Shown: positions 33,669 through 43,618 of the stretch, piece after piece
How positions within the stretch are numbered: position 1 is the first letter of the stretch
How the letters are laid out: each line of letters starts with the position of its first letter
NCBI GenBank assembly: GCA_001803045.1
Contig: MHAR01000079.1
Span: forward strand, 1-58,571
Length of the DNA: 58,571 nucleotides
Reading direction: 5' to 3'
Source of the DNA: Ignavibacteria bacterium RIFOXYB12_FULL_35_14
Lineage (GTDB): Bacteria; Bacteroidota; Ignavibacteria; Ignavibacteriales; Ignavibacteriaceae
Notes under the pieces: generated by a model
Databases searched by the model: none
What the model was told of the DNA's origin: nothing
The model's input: only the letters and a program-made list of their open reading frames with translations
Translations under genes and position numbers: made by a program

Positions 33669-34844
33669 ATGTTAAAAATTTTTCTAAAGAAAAATGAAGA
33701 TAAACGAATACGTGGCGGACATCTTTGGGTATTCAGCAATGAGATTGAGAAGATATTCGCCAATCCCGAAAACGGTGATTTGGTCGAAGTATTTGATTCA
33801 AAAGAGCAATTCCTCGGCTTAGGTTTCTACAATAAAAATTCACTTATCGCTGTAAGACTAATCTCTAAATCAAGAGTTGAAAATAGCAGCGATTTGTTCA
33901 GAGATAGGATTATGTGTGCTTATGATCTGCGAAAAAATTTTTATCCCCATCGAGAATCATTCAGATTGGTTTTTAGCGAGAGTGATTTTTTGCCCGGTTT
34001 AATCATTGATAAGTATAACAACTCATTCGTTCTGCAGGTAAATTCATTTGGTATTCAGAGAAACATTGATTTAATAATCGAGATTCTGAAGAGCGATCTC
34101 AGTGCCCAAAACATCTTCACAAAAAATGATTTTTATCTAAGAAAATTGGAAGGGCTGCCTGAGGAAGATAATGTGTACTTTGGCTCGATAAGTAAAGAGG
34201 TAATTGATGATGGTTCGATCAAATATAAAATTGATTTTAATCAATCTCAGAAAACGGGATTTTACTTTGACCAGAGTGATAACAGATTCTTCATTGAGAA
34301 AATTGTGAAGGATAAAACCGTTGCAGATATATTTTCAAATTCAGGTGGGTTTGGTCTTCACGCTTTGAAAGCCGGAGCAAAATCTGTCGATTTTGTTGAT
34401 TCATCTGTTCGAGAAATAGAAAGAGTTAAGGAAAATTTATTGCTGAATAATTTAGATGCCGATGCAAAATATTTTGTTAAGGATGTATTTGATTTTTTAG
34501 AAGAGGCCATAGCCTTGAATAAAAGATATGATGTTGTGATACTTGATCCGCCGGCATTTGCAAAGAATAAGAAAAGCTTACCTGCGGCCGAAAAAGGATA
34601 TGAAAAACTTAACAAACTAGCCTTCCAAGTTGTGAATGATGGAGGTTATCTGGCAACCTCATCATGTTCCTATCATCTTATAAAGGAAAATTTCTTTAAT
34701 TTTTTGAATCGTGCCGCATCAAAATCGTCAAGTGAGATACAGCTAATTCATTTTGGCGGGGCCTCGCTGGATCATCCGCAGCTTTCTGGAATGCCCGAAA
34801 CTTCTTATCTTAAATTTGCTGTTTTTAAGGTTTTTAATCGCTAA
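33669..34844 (+). CDS. rlmI: RlmI-like 23S rRNA m5C methyltransferase
   Basis: 391 residues. An N-terminal PUA domain (KNEDKRIRGGHLWVFSNEIE) is followed by an EEHEE-like linker and a class I SAM methyltransferase: QKTGFYFDQSDNR, VADIFSNSGGFGLHALKAGA (SAM loop), VKDVFDFL and the target motif DPPAFAKNKKSL; CSYH near the C-terminus corresponds to the catalytic cysteine region. RlmI methylates C1962 of E. coli 23S rRNA; the same site is likely here. Divergent from the phosphoesterase gene. Confidence 0.85.
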   Translation: MLKIFLKKNEDKRIRGGHLWVFSNEIEKIFANPENGDLVEVFDSKEQFLGLGFYNKNSLIAVRLISKSRVENSSDLFRDRIMCAYDLRKNFYPHRESFRLVFSESDFLPGLIIDKYNNSFVLQVNSFGIQRNIDLIIEILKSDLSAQNIFTKNDFYLRKLEGLPEEDNVYFGSISKEVIDDGSIKYKIDFNQSQKTGFYFDQSDNRFFIEKIVKDKTVADIFSNSGGFGLHALKAGAKSVDFVDSSVREIERVKENLLLNNLDADAKYFVKDVFDFLEEAIALNKRYDVVILDPPAFAKNKKSLPAAEKGYEKLNKLAFQVVNDGGYLATSSCSYHLIKENFFNFLNRAASKSSSEIQLIHFGGASLDHPQLSGMPETSYLKFAVFKVFNR

Positions 34845-34859
34845 GGATAATTAAATTTC

Positions 34860-34890
34860 TTGATTAAAAAGTGCAACATTTTTATGTTTG
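34860..34890 (+). promoter_or_regulatory. Candidate promoter of the moxR-bat operon
   Basis: TTG at 34860-34862 and TATGTTTG at 34883-34890 are 20 bp apart, matching the Bacteroidota pattern. Transcription would start near 34896, giving a leader of about 50 bases before the TTG start of moxR. Confidence 0.45.
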
Positions 34891-34945
34891 CAACCGTCTA
34901 ATCTCATTAACTCTCATCATTAAAAAATCATTTGTGAGGTTTTAA

Positions 34946-35929
34946 TTGGATATCTCAGTGTTAAACGAAAAAATTAAGCAAGAAAGTGCATTCATAGACC
35001 TTCTACTTAATGAAATTGGTAAAGTTATTGTCGGTCAGCGCGTGATTATTGAAAAGATGGTCGTTGGACTAATCAGCAATGGGCACATCCTTCTAGAGGG
35101 TGTCCCGGGTTTGGCAAAAACTTTAGCAATCAAAACTCTTGCTGCTGTAATGAAAGCAAAGTTTCAGCGCATTCAATTTACTCCCGATCTTCTTCCTGCG
35201 GATTTAGTTGGAACTATGATCTATAATCAGAAAGATGGAAATTTTCTGATAAGGAAAGGACCAATCTTTGCGAATTTTATTTTAGCCGACGAAATAAATC
35301 GTGCACCTGCAAAAGTGCAAAGTGCTTTACTTGAAGCAATGCAGGAAAGACAGGTGACAATTGGTGAAACAACTCACAAGCTTCAAGAACCGTTTCTTGT
35401 GCTGGCAACTCAAAATCCAATTGAGCAGGAAGGAACATATCCGTTACCTGAAGCACAAGTGGATAGATTCATGCTCAAGCTTAAGATTACTTATCCATCC
35501 CGAGAAGAAGAATTAAAGATAATGCGTCAGAATATTGACTTTTCGGAAGCAAATGTGAGTCCAATTATTTCTACTGATGATATTTTACGGGCACGAAATA
35601 TTGTTCACGAAGTATACATCGATGAAAAAATTGAAAAATATATTCTCGATATCGTTTTCGCTACCAGAGCACCGCAGCAATTTGATATTGGAAAGTTAAC
35701 CGGTCTCATCAGTTACGGTGCATCACCCCGTGCCTCAATAAATCTTGCACTTGGTGCAAAAGCAATGGCATTCTTAAAAAGAAGAGGCTATGTGATTCCT
35801 GAAGATGTTCGTGCAATTTGTTCGGATGTTTTAAGACATAGAATTGCAGTTACTTATGAGGCTGAGGCGGAAGACATTACCAGCGAAACAATAATTTCTG
35901 AGATATTAAACAAACTCGAAGTACCGTAA
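34946..35929 (+). CDS. moxR: MoxR-family AAA+ ATPase
   Basis: 327 residues from a TTG start that has GAGGT six bases upstream. Walker A is GVPGLAKT, Walker B FILADEINRAPAKVQSALLE, sensor 1 LATQNPIEQEGTYPLPEAQ and sensor 2 region GASPRASI. MoxR ATPases act as chaperones with VWA-domain partners, and here the gene is followed at 2 bp by DUF58 and then the Bat genes. It is thought to help assemble or energise the Bat membrane complex. Confidence 0.95.
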   Translation: MDISVLNEKIKQESAFIDLLLNEIGKVIVGQRVIIEKMVVGLISNGHILLEGVPGLAKTLAIKTLAAVMKAKFQRIQFTPDLLPADLVGTMIYNQKDGNFLIRKGPIFANFILADEINRAPAKVQSALLEAMQERQVTIGETTHKLQEPFLVLATQNPIEQEGTYPLPEAQVDRFMLKLKITYPSREEELKIMRQNIDFSEANVSPIISTDDILRARNIVHEVYIDEKIEKYILDIVFATRAPQQFDIGKLTGLISYGASPRASINLALGAKAMAFLKRRGYVIPEDVRAICSDVLRHRIAVTYEAEAEDITSETIISEILNKLEVP

Positions 35930-35931
35930 AA

Positions 35932-36807
35932 ATGCTTTCGAAAGAACTGCTTAAGCAAGTAAGGCAAATTGAAATTCGGACCAAAGGCTTGGTCAACCAG
36001 GTTTTTTCCGGCGAGTATCATTCTGTATTTAAAGGAAGAGGAATGGAATTCTCCGAAGTTCGCGAGTACAATTTTGGCGATGACATACGAAACATTGACT
36101 GGAATGTTACAGCAAGATTCGGACATCCGTACATCAAAATTTTTGAAGAGGAAAGAGAGTTAACTGTAATTCTTCTTATTGACTTGAGTGGTTCACTTTC
36201 TTTTGGTAGCGTTGATAAAACAAAACAGCAAATTGCTGCTGAGCTAAGCGCCATTCTTGCTTTCTCGGCTTTAAAGAATAATGATAAGGTCGGATTGTTT
36301 CTTTTTAGTGATAAGATTGAAAAATTTATTCCTCCTCGCAAAGGAAGAAAGCATGTTCTGCGAATTATAAGGGAATTATTATCATTTAAACCAGAAGGAA
36401 GAACAACCAATATTAAAGCCGCTCTTGAGCACATGAATCATGCTATCAAAAAGAAAAGTATTGTTTTTTTGATTTCGGATTTCATGGATGAAGGTTATGA
36501 AAAAATCCTTAGGATCGTTGGCAAGAAACATGATTTGATTGGAATAGTGATAAATGATCAGCGTGAAAAATCCATACCTAAAATGGGCTTAGTTAAATTT
36601 ACTGATGCTGAAACCGGGATGGAAAGATGGATTGATTCAAGCAGCTCGAAGGTTCAAAGTTGGATAAAGCAATATTATGCAAGATTAATTTCGGAACGGA
36701 AAACTTTATTTATTAAAAGCCGTTTGGACAGCATAGAAATAAAGACCGGTGAGAATTATGTAACTCCGCTTGTAAATTTTTTCAGATTACGTGAGAGAAG
36801 ATGGTAA
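35932..36807 (+). CDS. DUF58 protein (VWA-like)
   Basis: 291 residues. The DUF58 core is FKGRGMEFSEVREYNFGDDI then IRNIDWNVTARFGHPYIKIF, followed by a von Willebrand A-like domain with the MIDAS motif DLSGSLSFGS and EGRTTNIKAALEHM. There is no signal peptide, so it is cytosolic or peripheral. It always sits beside MoxR in such operons and is its likely partner. It overlaps the next gene by 7 bp. Confidence 0.9.
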   Translation: MLSKELLKQVRQIEIRTKGLVNQVFSGEYHSVFKGRGMEFSEVREYNFGDDIRNIDWNVTARFGHPYIKIFEEERELTVILLIDLSGSLSFGSVDKTKQQIAAELSAILAFSALKNNDKVGLFLFSDKIEKFIPPRKGRKHVLRIIRELLSFKPEGRTTNIKAALEHMNHAIKKKSIVFLISDFMDEGYEKILRIVGKKHDLIGIVINDQREKSIPKMGLVKFTDAETGMERWIDSSSSKVQSWIKQYYARLISERKTLFIKSRLDSIEIKTGENYVTPLVNFFRLRERRW

Positions 36808-37751
36808 AATATTTAGCCCCGACTATTTCTATTATCCTTCTTTCGTTTTGTAGTTTAAATTCACAAAGTATTTCGGCTCGTGCATTTACTGATAAATCGG
36901 AATATCAAGTTGGCGATTATATAAACTACGCAATTGAAATATCGCACGATCATGATTTGATAGTATTTAAACCATCACTAAGTGAATTTGCCAAAGATGT
37001 TGATGTGATCAGAACCGATGAACCGTTTATCGAAGAGACGCAAGGCGTAAAGAAAATTATTTACCAATTCATTGTTTCAAAATATGATTCTGCTGATGTC
37101 ACTATTCCTTCAATTCCAGTTTTATATCAATTGGGAAATGACACCACTTCTTTGACTGTTGCAACAAATTCAGTTCAGTTTATAGTTCGAACTCTGCCGG
37201 TTAATACATCCTTAGAAATTAAGGATGTCAAACCACCGATAGTAATTCCGATGGATCTTCTTACAATTTTGCTTATCCTGCTTGCAATTTTACTGTTGAT
37301 TCTTCTCGCACTTTATCTGTATAGAAGAAATCAAAAGAATAAACAGAAAAAGGTCGAGAAAAAACGAGTATATATCATTCCTCCTCATGTTAAGGCACTT
37401 ACAGAGCTTTATGCTTTGGAAGATAAAAAGTTGTGGCAGCAGGGATTGATCAAAGAATATCATACTGGCATAACTGAAATTATCAGGCGTTATTTTGAAG
37501 ATAGATTTAAAATATTGGCTCTCGAATCTTCTACAACCGAAATTATGGATCAATTGACCAGGGTAGTTCTGTCTAAAGAAATTTATAGAACCGTGAATAA
37601 TTTTCTCAATAACGCTGATCTCGTAAAGTTTGCAAAATATAAGCCGCTGCCGGCTGTAAATGAAGAGATGATGAAACAAGCTGTTGATATTGTAGAAAAT
37701 ACAGTCCCCGTTAGTTTTGAAAATTCCAAAAGGGAAAAGGTAAATGTTTAG
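36801..37751 (+). CDS. Bat-operon membrane protein (DUF4381-like position)
   Basis: 316 residues: signal peptide, a periplasmic beta domain (ARAFTDKSEYQVGDYINYAI, a BatD-like start), one very hydrophobic transmembrane helix at about 150-172 (LLTILLILLAILLLILLALY), then a basic linker and a cytosolic helical domain (LIKEYHTGITEIIRRYFEDR and STTEIMDQL). The small protein between DUF58 and BatA is a usual member of Bacteroidota Bat operons. It overlaps batA by 8 bp. Biochemical role unknown. Confidence 0.75.
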   Translation: MVKYLAPTISIILLSFCSLNSQSISARAFTDKSEYQVGDYINYAIEISHDHDLIVFKPSLSEFAKDVDVIRTDEPFIEETQGVKKIIYQFIVSKYDSADVTIPSIPVLYQLGNDTTSLTVATNSVQFIVRTLPVNTSLEIKDVKPPIVIPMDLLTILLILLAILLLILLALYLYRRNQKNKQKKVEKKRVYIIPPHVKALTELYALEDKKLWQQGLIKEYHTGITEIIRRYFEDRFKILALESSTTEIMDQLTRVVLSKEIYRTVNNFLNNADLVKFAKYKPLPAVNEEMMKQAVDIVENTVPVSFENSKREKVNV

Positions 37752-38748
37752 CGATATTACATTTGCCTATCCATGGGTCCTTTATTCACTAATTATTCTT
37801 CCGATAATGTTTATTTGGTATTGGTTCAGAGGAAGAAAAAAAGAACCGTCAATAAATTATTCTTCACTGAAAATTTTTAAGTCTGTTTCACCCAATTGGA
37901 AAGAAAGATTAAGGCATTTACCTTTCATTCTAAGATGTATTGCTGTTGGGTTGCTTATCGTTGCATTGGCAAGACCGCAAAGTTTCTCCAGCGGAGAAAA
38001 TCTTTATACTGAAGGAATTGACATTGCAATGGTTTTAGATATTTCCGGAAGCATGCTTGCTGAGGATTTCAAACCAAACCGCCTTGATGCAGCTAAAAAT
38101 GTAATTGATGAGTTCATTCGAGGCAGAAGTTCGGACAGAATTGGATTGGTAATTTTTTCACGCGAAGCTTTCACTCAATGCCCGCTCACAATCGATTATT
38201 CCGTGCTGCGGAATCTTTTAAAAGATATTAAAAGTGGGATGATTGAAGATGGAACAGCTATTGGAAATGCGATAGCAAATGGAGTTAATCGACTAAAAGA
38301 CAGCAAAGCAAAAAGCAGAATAATTATTTTGTTAACGGATGGAATAAATAATGCGGGAGAAGTAAATCCTGTTTCGGCTGCCCAAATTGCAAAAACGTTT
38401 GGAATTAGAATTTACACAATTGGTGTGGGAACTCGAGGCGAAGCACCATATCCAATCCAAACACCTTTTGGTCTCAAATATCAGATGGTACCTGTAGAAA
38501 TTGATGAAGCCGTCCTTAAGGAAATTGCATCCTCAACAAACGGGCAATATTACAGGGCGACTAATAATAAAACTTTACAGCAGATTTATGCTCAAATTGA
38601 TAAAATGGAAAAGACACGGGTTGAAGTTACATCTTATAGAAATGCGATGGAATTGTTTTACAGCTGGCTAATCGGCGGATTGGCTCTTTTATTTTTAGAA
38701 ATTGGTCTCTCTCGAACAGTACTTAGAAGGTTACCATCGGTTAATTAA
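37744..38748 (+). CDS. batA: BatA, VWA-domain membrane protein
   Basis: 334 residues: N-terminal helices (PWVLYSLIILPIMFIWYWF; another near 60-80), a VWA domain with MVLDISGSMLAEDF (MIDAS DxSxS), the conserved Thr in DGTAIGNAIANGV and LTDGINNAGEV, and a C-terminal transmembrane helix (LFYSWLIGGLALLFLEIG). Bat proteins are linked to aerotolerance and envelope stability in Bacteroidota. All MIDAS residues are present, so metal binding is expected. Confidence 0.9.
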   Translation: MFSDITFAYPWVLYSLIILPIMFIWYWFRGRKKEPSINYSSLKIFKSVSPNWKERLRHLPFILRCIAVGLLIVALARPQSFSSGENLYTEGIDIAMVLDISGSMLAEDFKPNRLDAAKNVIDEFIRGRSSDRIGLVIFSREAFTQCPLTIDYSVLRNLLKDIKSGMIEDGTAIGNAIANGVNRLKDSKAKSRIIILLTDGINNAGEVNPVSAAQIAKTFGIRIYTIGVGTRGEAPYPIQTPFGLKYQMVPVEIDEAVLKEIASSTNGQYYRATNNKTLQQIYAQIDKMEKTRVEVTSYRNAMELFYSWLIGGLALLFLEIGLSRTVLRRLPSVN

Positions 38749-38774
38749 AAATTCATATTAGAAGAAAATAAAAC

Positions 38775-39815
38775 ATGTTTCGATTTGCTCATCCTGAATA
38801 TTTATATGCCCTATATGTTATACCGGTGATCATTATTCTTTTCTTTTTTCTGGTTAAAAATCAAAAGAAAAATCTCAAAGCTTTTGCCAACTTGAGCTTA
38901 CACAATGTATTGCTTCCAAAGCATAGCAAAGTAAAAAGCTGGATAAAATTAATTCTGGTTACATTTTCAGTGTTCCTTCTAGCAATAGCTGCTGCAAATC
39001 CACAGATTGGAACTAGGTTGGAAGAAGTAAAGCAAACTGGAATTGACGTCTTCATTTTGTTAGATGTTTCACTTAGCATGAGTGCGGAAGATATTAAGCC
39101 GAACAGATTGGAAAAAGCAAAATATCAGATTTCCAATCTAATTAATAAATTACGCGGCGATAGGGTTGGGCTAATCATTTTTTCTGGTGATGCTTATGTA
39201 CAAATTCCGCTTACAACGGATTACTCAGCGGCAAATTTATTTTTATCTGCAGTGGATTTTAAGTCCGTACCGCAGCCGGGAACTGCAGTGGCAACGGCAA
39301 TTAATCTTGCAATAAGATCTTTTGATTATAAGGCGGGCACCCAAAAAGTAATTGTAGTTATTACTGATGGAGAAGACCATGAAGGAGATATTACAGAAGC
39401 GGTTAACGATGCCGTTGCAAAGGATCTGAAAATATTTACAATTGGTTTAGGTTCGCCTGACGGAGTTCCGATAGCAATTTTCAATAGTCAAAGGCAGGCT
39501 ATTGGTTTTAAGAAAGATAAAGATGGAAATACAGTTTTAACAAAATTAAACGAATCAATCCTGAAAGAAATTGCCTCCAATGGTAATGGGAAATATTACC
39601 GCGGTAATAACTATGAGGATTATCTAGATGTAATTTTCAAGGAGCTTTCTTCTCTTGAAAAGACAGAGTATGGCACAAAAAAAGTTACTGACTACGAAGA
39701 TCGGTTTTATTATTTTCTCGCGCCGGCAATTTTCCTTTTAATTTTGGAGTTTTTTATCTCTGAAAGTAAATCAAGGTTATTTACAAGGTTGAACAGAAAA
39801 TTAGGATTGGAATAA
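38775..39815 (+). CDS. batB: BatB, VWA-domain membrane protein
   Basis: 346 residues with the same plan as BatA: two N-terminal helices, a VWA domain (LLDVSLSMSAEDI, with the MIDAS Ser pair, then PGTAVATAINLAI and ITDGEDHEGD) and a C-terminal helix. BatA and BatB are paralogues thought to form a membrane complex with BatC. It abuts batC with no gap. Confidence 0.9.
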   Translation: MFRFAHPEYLYALYVIPVIIILFFFLVKNQKKNLKAFANLSLHNVLLPKHSKVKSWIKLILVTFSVFLLAIAAANPQIGTRLEEVKQTGIDVFILLDVSLSMSAEDIKPNRLEKAKYQISNLINKLRGDRVGLIIFSGDAYVQIPLTTDYSAANLFLSAVDFKSVPQPGTAVATAINLAIRSFDYKAGTQKVIVVITDGEDHEGDITEAVNDAVAKDLKIFTIGLGSPDGVPIAIFNSQRQAIGFKKDKDGNTVLTKLNESILKEIASNGNGKYYRGNNYEDYLDVIFKELSSLEKTEYGTKKVTDYEDRFYYFLAPAIFLLILEFFISESKSRLFTRLNRKLGLE

Positions 39816-40562
39816 ATGCTGAATCTAAATATCCGAATTCTTGCATTTGCAGCTTTAAGTTTTTTATTTGCTCCGCCAATTATTCTTGGCCAAAATGTGC
39901 GATCGTTAAATAATTCGGGGGTAGATTCTTACAAGAAACAGCAGTTTGTAGATGCTGAGGTTAATTTTAAAAAAGGATTAGAGAAATCTCGAGAAAGTTA
40001 TGAGCTTAACTATAACTTGGGTGATGCCTACTACAAGCAGCAGAGGTATGATGAAGCTATAAATTCATTTCAAAATTCCCTAACTCATACAGAGGACGGA
40101 ATTTTGAAATCCAATGCATTTTACAATATCGGGAACTCACTGCTTAAATCCCAAAAGATAAAAGAAAGCGTTGAAGCGTATAAAAATTCATTAAAGCTTA
40201 ATCCTAATGATAAGGATACTAAATACAATTTATCATATGCATTATCTTTACTAAAGCAGCAGCAAGATCAGCAGCAACAGAATAAAAATCAAAATGATAA
40301 GAATCAGGATAAGCAGGATAAGAAAGATCAGAATAAAGATGATCAGCAGGATCAGAATAAAAATGATCAAAAAGATCAACAAAAACAGCAAAATAAAGAT
40401 CAAACAGCTCAACAAGATAAATTGAAGCAGCCAGAGAAAGATAAAATTTCAAAAGAAGAGGCGGAGCGAATCTTAGAAGCATTAAAGAACAATGAAAAAG
40501 ATTTACAGAAAAAACTTCGAAAAAAAGTTGGTATTCCCATAACTACCGACAAAGATTGGTGA
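39816..40562 (+). CDS. batC: BatC, TPR protein with low-complexity tail
   Basis: 248 residues: signal peptide (ending ILGQN), three TPR units (about 25-145; FVDAEVNFKKGLEKSRESYE, YDEAINSFQNSL, IKESVEAYKNSLKLNP) and then about 60 residues of Gln, Asn, Asp and Lys only, before a helical end (EEAERILEALKNNEKDLQKK). The polar tail may be a flexible spacer. BatC binds BatA/BatB in related systems. Confidence 0.85.
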   Translation: MLNLNIRILAFAALSFLFAPPIILGQNVRSLNNSGVDSYKKQQFVDAEVNFKKGLEKSRESYELNYNLGDAYYKQQRYDEAINSFQNSLTHTEDGILKSNAFYNIGNSLLKSQKIKESVEAYKNSLKLNPNDKDTKYNLSYALSLLKQQQDQQQQNKNQNDKNQDKQDKKDQNKDDQQDQNKNDQKDQQKQQNKDQTAQQDKLKQPEKDKISKEEAERILEALKNNEKDLQKKLRKKVGIPITTDKDW

Positions 40563-40582
40563 TTTTTAATTTCAAACAACAG

Positions 40583-42409
40583 ATGAAGTTATTAAACTTG
40601 AAAAAATATTTAATCATATTATTTTTGATACCAATGGGAGTTTTGGGGCAATCATTTAATGCCACTGTAAACACCGCTGCTGTAGCATTGAACGATAAAT
40701 TTCAGGTATCGTTTACGTTTGAAGGACAAGACATCAATTCAATAAAAAACTTTTCGCCACCTGATTTAAATAAGGATTTTCTTGTTCTTTCTGGTCCTAA
40801 CCAATCTACAAGCATGCAAATAATTAATGGAGCTGTTTCGGCATCAATTTCATATTCATACTATTTGCAGCCAAGGAATTTAGGAAAGTACACGATCGGA
40901 TCTGCAAAAATTTTGTATAAGGATCAAGAGTACAAATCAGAACCAATAAAAATTGAAGTCGTAGCTGGAGCACCAAAACCAAAACAAAATGAACAAGCAA
41001 GTGATAATGTCTCTGAAAAAGAAATTGCTGAAAATCTTTTTATCAGAGCCATTGTTGATAAGCAAAGAGTATATAAGGGTGAACAGGTTACAGTCACGTA
41101 TAAGCTTTATACAAGGCTTGATATAGCAGCTCAAATGTCTGTTTCCAAGCTTCCTTCATATCAGGGATTTTGGGCTGAAGAGCTTGAAACATCTCCCAAT
41201 ATTTCATTCTCTACGGAAGTGATTAATGGAAAACAATTCAGAGTTGGTGTAATTAAAAGAGCCGCATTATTTCCATCGCAAACCGGTGAACTCGCATTAA
41301 CACCATTTGAATTAAAAGTTCCTATTTTGGTTAAGAAGAAGAGGGGCACAGGAAATATTTTTGATGATTTTTTTGACGATCCTTTTTTCGGCAGAAGAGA
41401 AACCTATGAATACACTGCAAAATCGAATACAGTTAAGATTATTTCACTTGATTTACCTCAAGGAAATATTCCTTCAAGTTTTAAAGGAGCAGTAGGTGAG
41501 TTTATTCTTAACGCTAAAATGGATAAATATCAGGTAAAGGCAAATGAGCCAATTGCATTGAAGGTCGAGATAAATGGATCTGGTAATTTACAGCTTATTA
41601 ATATTCCTGAAGTTAAGCTGCCAACTGGATTTGAAAAGTACGAGCCAAAGGTATCCGAACATATCAACCGCTCGAATAAAATTTCCGGGAAAAAGACCAT
41701 TGATTATTTATTAGTTCCAAGAATTGCCGGAAAGATGGAAATTGCCCCGGTTGAATTTTCCTACTTCAATCCAAATAGTAAATCGTATGTTACCCTAAAT
41801 ACAAATTCTTTCACGATCGAGGTATCGAAAGGAAATGCCAGAATCGATTACTCTGGAATTTCAAAAGAGGATATAAAAGTTTTGGGCGACGATATTCGAT
41901 ACCTAAAAACTGAATTCGAGTCAATTGATAAAAAGGAGAAACCCATTCTATTTTCTAATGGATTTTGGTTTGCCGTTGGCTTTCCACTTATTGTTCTTTT
42001 AGGACTAATTGCATGGAAAAAGCGAGATGATAGGCTATCTGGTAATTTGCAGCTTCTGCGGTATCAGCGTGCACAAAAAATGGCTAAGTCGAGGTTAAAA
42101 ATCGCAAAAAGCTTAATGAGTGAAAACAATCACACAGCTTTTTATACTGAGATTTCAAAAGCCTTATTCGGTTACCTTGAGGATAAGCTTCATATTCCCA
42201 AATCGGAATTTTCTCTTGATATTGCTTTAGAGGAATTGCAGAAGGAAAATGTGAACCAGGATATTTTAGACAGCTTGAAAAATTGTGCTGAGAAATGTGA
42301 ATACATTCGGTTTTCACCTAAAGAGAATGGAATTGAGGCAATGAGTCAGATTTATAATGAATCAGCAAATGTGATTATTGAAATTGAAAAAATACTTTCG
42401 AGCAGATAG
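40583..42409 (+). CDS. batD: BatD-family protein
   Basis: About 608 residues from the ATG at 40583, which gives a clean signal peptide (MKLLNLKKYLIILFLIPMGV, cut near LGQS); TTG/GTG codons at 40556-40561 overlap batC and are less likely. The periplasmic part holds the family's repeated beta domains (YLQPRNLGKYTIGSAKILYK, RVYKGEQVTVTYKLYTRLDI), then one transmembrane helix (about 465-485, FAVGFPLIVLLGLIAW) and a cytosolic helical domain. It is the large accessory member of the Bat operon. Confidence 0.88.
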   Translation: MKLLNLKKYLIILFLIPMGVLGQSFNATVNTAAVALNDKFQVSFTFEGQDINSIKNFSPPDLNKDFLVLSGPNQSTSMQIINGAVSASISYSYYLQPRNLGKYTIGSAKILYKDQEYKSEPIKIEVVAGAPKPKQNEQASDNVSEKEIAENLFIRAIVDKQRVYKGEQVTVTYKLYTRLDIAAQMSVSKLPSYQGFWAEELETSPNISFSTEVINGKQFRVGVIKRAALFPSQTGELALTPFELKVPILVKKKRGTGNIFDDFFDDPFFGRRETYEYTAKSNTVKIISLDLPQGNIPSSFKGAVGEFILNAKMDKYQVKANEPIALKVEINGSGNLQLINIPEVKLPTGFEKYEPKVSEHINRSNKISGKKTIDYLLVPRIAGKMEIAPVEFSYFNPNSKSYVTLNTNSFTIEVSKGNARIDYSGISKEDIKVLGDDIRYLKTEFESIDKKEKPILFSNGFWFAVGFPLIVLLGLIAWKKRDDRLSGNLQLLRYQRAQKMAKSRLKIAKSLMSENNHTAFYTEISKALFGYLEDKLHIPKSEFSLDIALEELQKENVNQDILDSLKNCAEKCEYIRFSPKENGIEAMSQIYNESANVIIEIEKILSSR

Positions 42410-42420
42410 TTGATACAATT

Positions 42421-43170
42421 ATGAAGAAGATCTTAATATTTTTTTTTCTGTTTGTAAAAATTGTTTCTGCCGGAGAATTGGAAAATCTTTTTAAAAAAGG
42501 GAACGAGCATTATCTAAAAGGGGAGTATCAAGAAACAATCATGGTATTTGCAAGCCTTGCTGAAAAAGGATATCAGGGGAAATCGCTTTATTATAATCTC
42601 GGTAATGCCTACTTCCGGATTGGTAAAATTGGGTTAGCAATTCTCTATTACGAAAAAGCAAAAAAACTTTTTCCATCGGATGATGACATCACTCATAATC
42701 TAAAGTATGCTAACTCTAAAATTGTTGATAAAATAGAGACTCTTCCCAAATTTTTTATCTTTGATTGGTGGGAGAATTTATTAGCTTTGGTCTCCATTTC
42801 AGGGTGGACTTATGCAGCTTATTTGTTCTACATAATCATTCTCGGCTCCATTGGATATTATTATTTTGCGAAAAGTCTGAGAATTCAGCGCTTAGCGTTT
42901 TACACCGGAATTATTTCTGCATTTTTCCTTATTCTTACAATAATTTTATTAGCTGTAAATCTTAACAGAGAATTAAATTATAAATATGGGATCGTCGTTG
43001 ATTCGATAATTGTTGTCAAATTTTCACCAGATCAAAACAGCAAAGACGCGTTCATTGTTCACGAAGGATTGAAAGTTCAAGCGGAGGATAATGTCAGCGA
43101 CTGGATTAAGATAAAGTTGATTGATGGTAAAGTTGGATGGCTAAAAAAAAATAGTCTCAGAATAATTTAA
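42421..43170 (+). CDS. batE: BatE-like TPR/SH3 membrane protein
   Basis: 249 residues: signal peptide, two TPR units (YLKGEYQETIMVFASLAEKG, GKIGLAILYYEKAKKLFP), two transmembrane helices (about 120-185) and a C-terminal bacterial SH3 domain (IVHEGLKVQAEDNVSDWIKI then KVGWLKKNSLRII). This architecture is the usual last member of the Bat operon. It may tie the complex to the cell wall through SH3b; that is inferred. Confidence 0.85.
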   Translation: MKKILIFFFLFVKIVSAGELENLFKKGNEHYLKGEYQETIMVFASLAEKGYQGKSLYYNLGNAYFRIGKIGLAILYYEKAKKLFPSDDDITHNLKYANSKIVDKIETLPKFFIFDWWENLLALVSISGWTYAAYLFYIIILGSIGYYYFAKSLRIQRLAFYTGIISAFFLILTIILLAVNLNRELNYKYGIVVDSIIVVKFSPDQNSKDAFIVHEGLKVQAEDNVSDWIKIKLIDGKVGWLKKNSLRII

Positions 43171-43229
43171 GGGTTCTAAAAAAGTTTTTAATTAAATAAC
43201 AAAATATATTCATTAATAAAGAGGTCTGT

Positions 43230-43604
43230 ATGAAGCGTATCATAGTTATTCCTTTCATTGTGTTTATTGCCTTTTTATTATCAATCAATTCTTCAGCTCA
43301 AGACAAGAAAATGGAAATGAAGAAGAAAGTTGAAAGTACAGAAACAAAGGTAATGGACAGTAAAGTGGAAGTCGAGAAGAAAATTGAAAAAACCGAAAAG
43401 GAAATCGTAGACAACGAACCGGTTAATACTTTTTGTCCTGTATCGGGCGAAGAAATTGATCCGGAAATAACTGCAACTTATAATGGTAAAACATATGCAC
43501 TATGCTGCAAAAGCTGTTTGAAGAAATTCAATAAAGATCCGGAAAAATATGTTTCCAAGTTAAGTGAAGATGGAAAATCTCTTAAGAAAAATATACAACA
43601 ATAA
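43230..43604 (+). CDS. Secreted YHS/TRASH-like metal-binding protein
   Basis: 124 residues: signal peptide (to about 24), a Lys/Glu-rich coiled stretch (30-65) and a YHS-type domain, NTFCPVSGEEIDPEITATYN then GKTYALCCKSCLKKFNKDPE. The cysteines at CPVSG and CCKSC suit binding of Cu or other heavy metals. GAGG lies upstream of the start. It is followed 14 bp later by another Cys-rich secreted protein, suggesting a small metal-handling pair. Substrate metal unknown. Confidence 0.75.
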   Translation: MKRIIVIPFIVFIAFLLSINSSAQDKKMEMKKKVESTETKVMDSKVEVEKKIEKTEKEIVDNEPVNTFCPVSGEEIDPEITATYNGKTYALCCKSCLKKFNKDPEKYVSKLSEDGKSLKKNIQQ

Positions 43605-43618
43605 AAAAAGGAAAATCA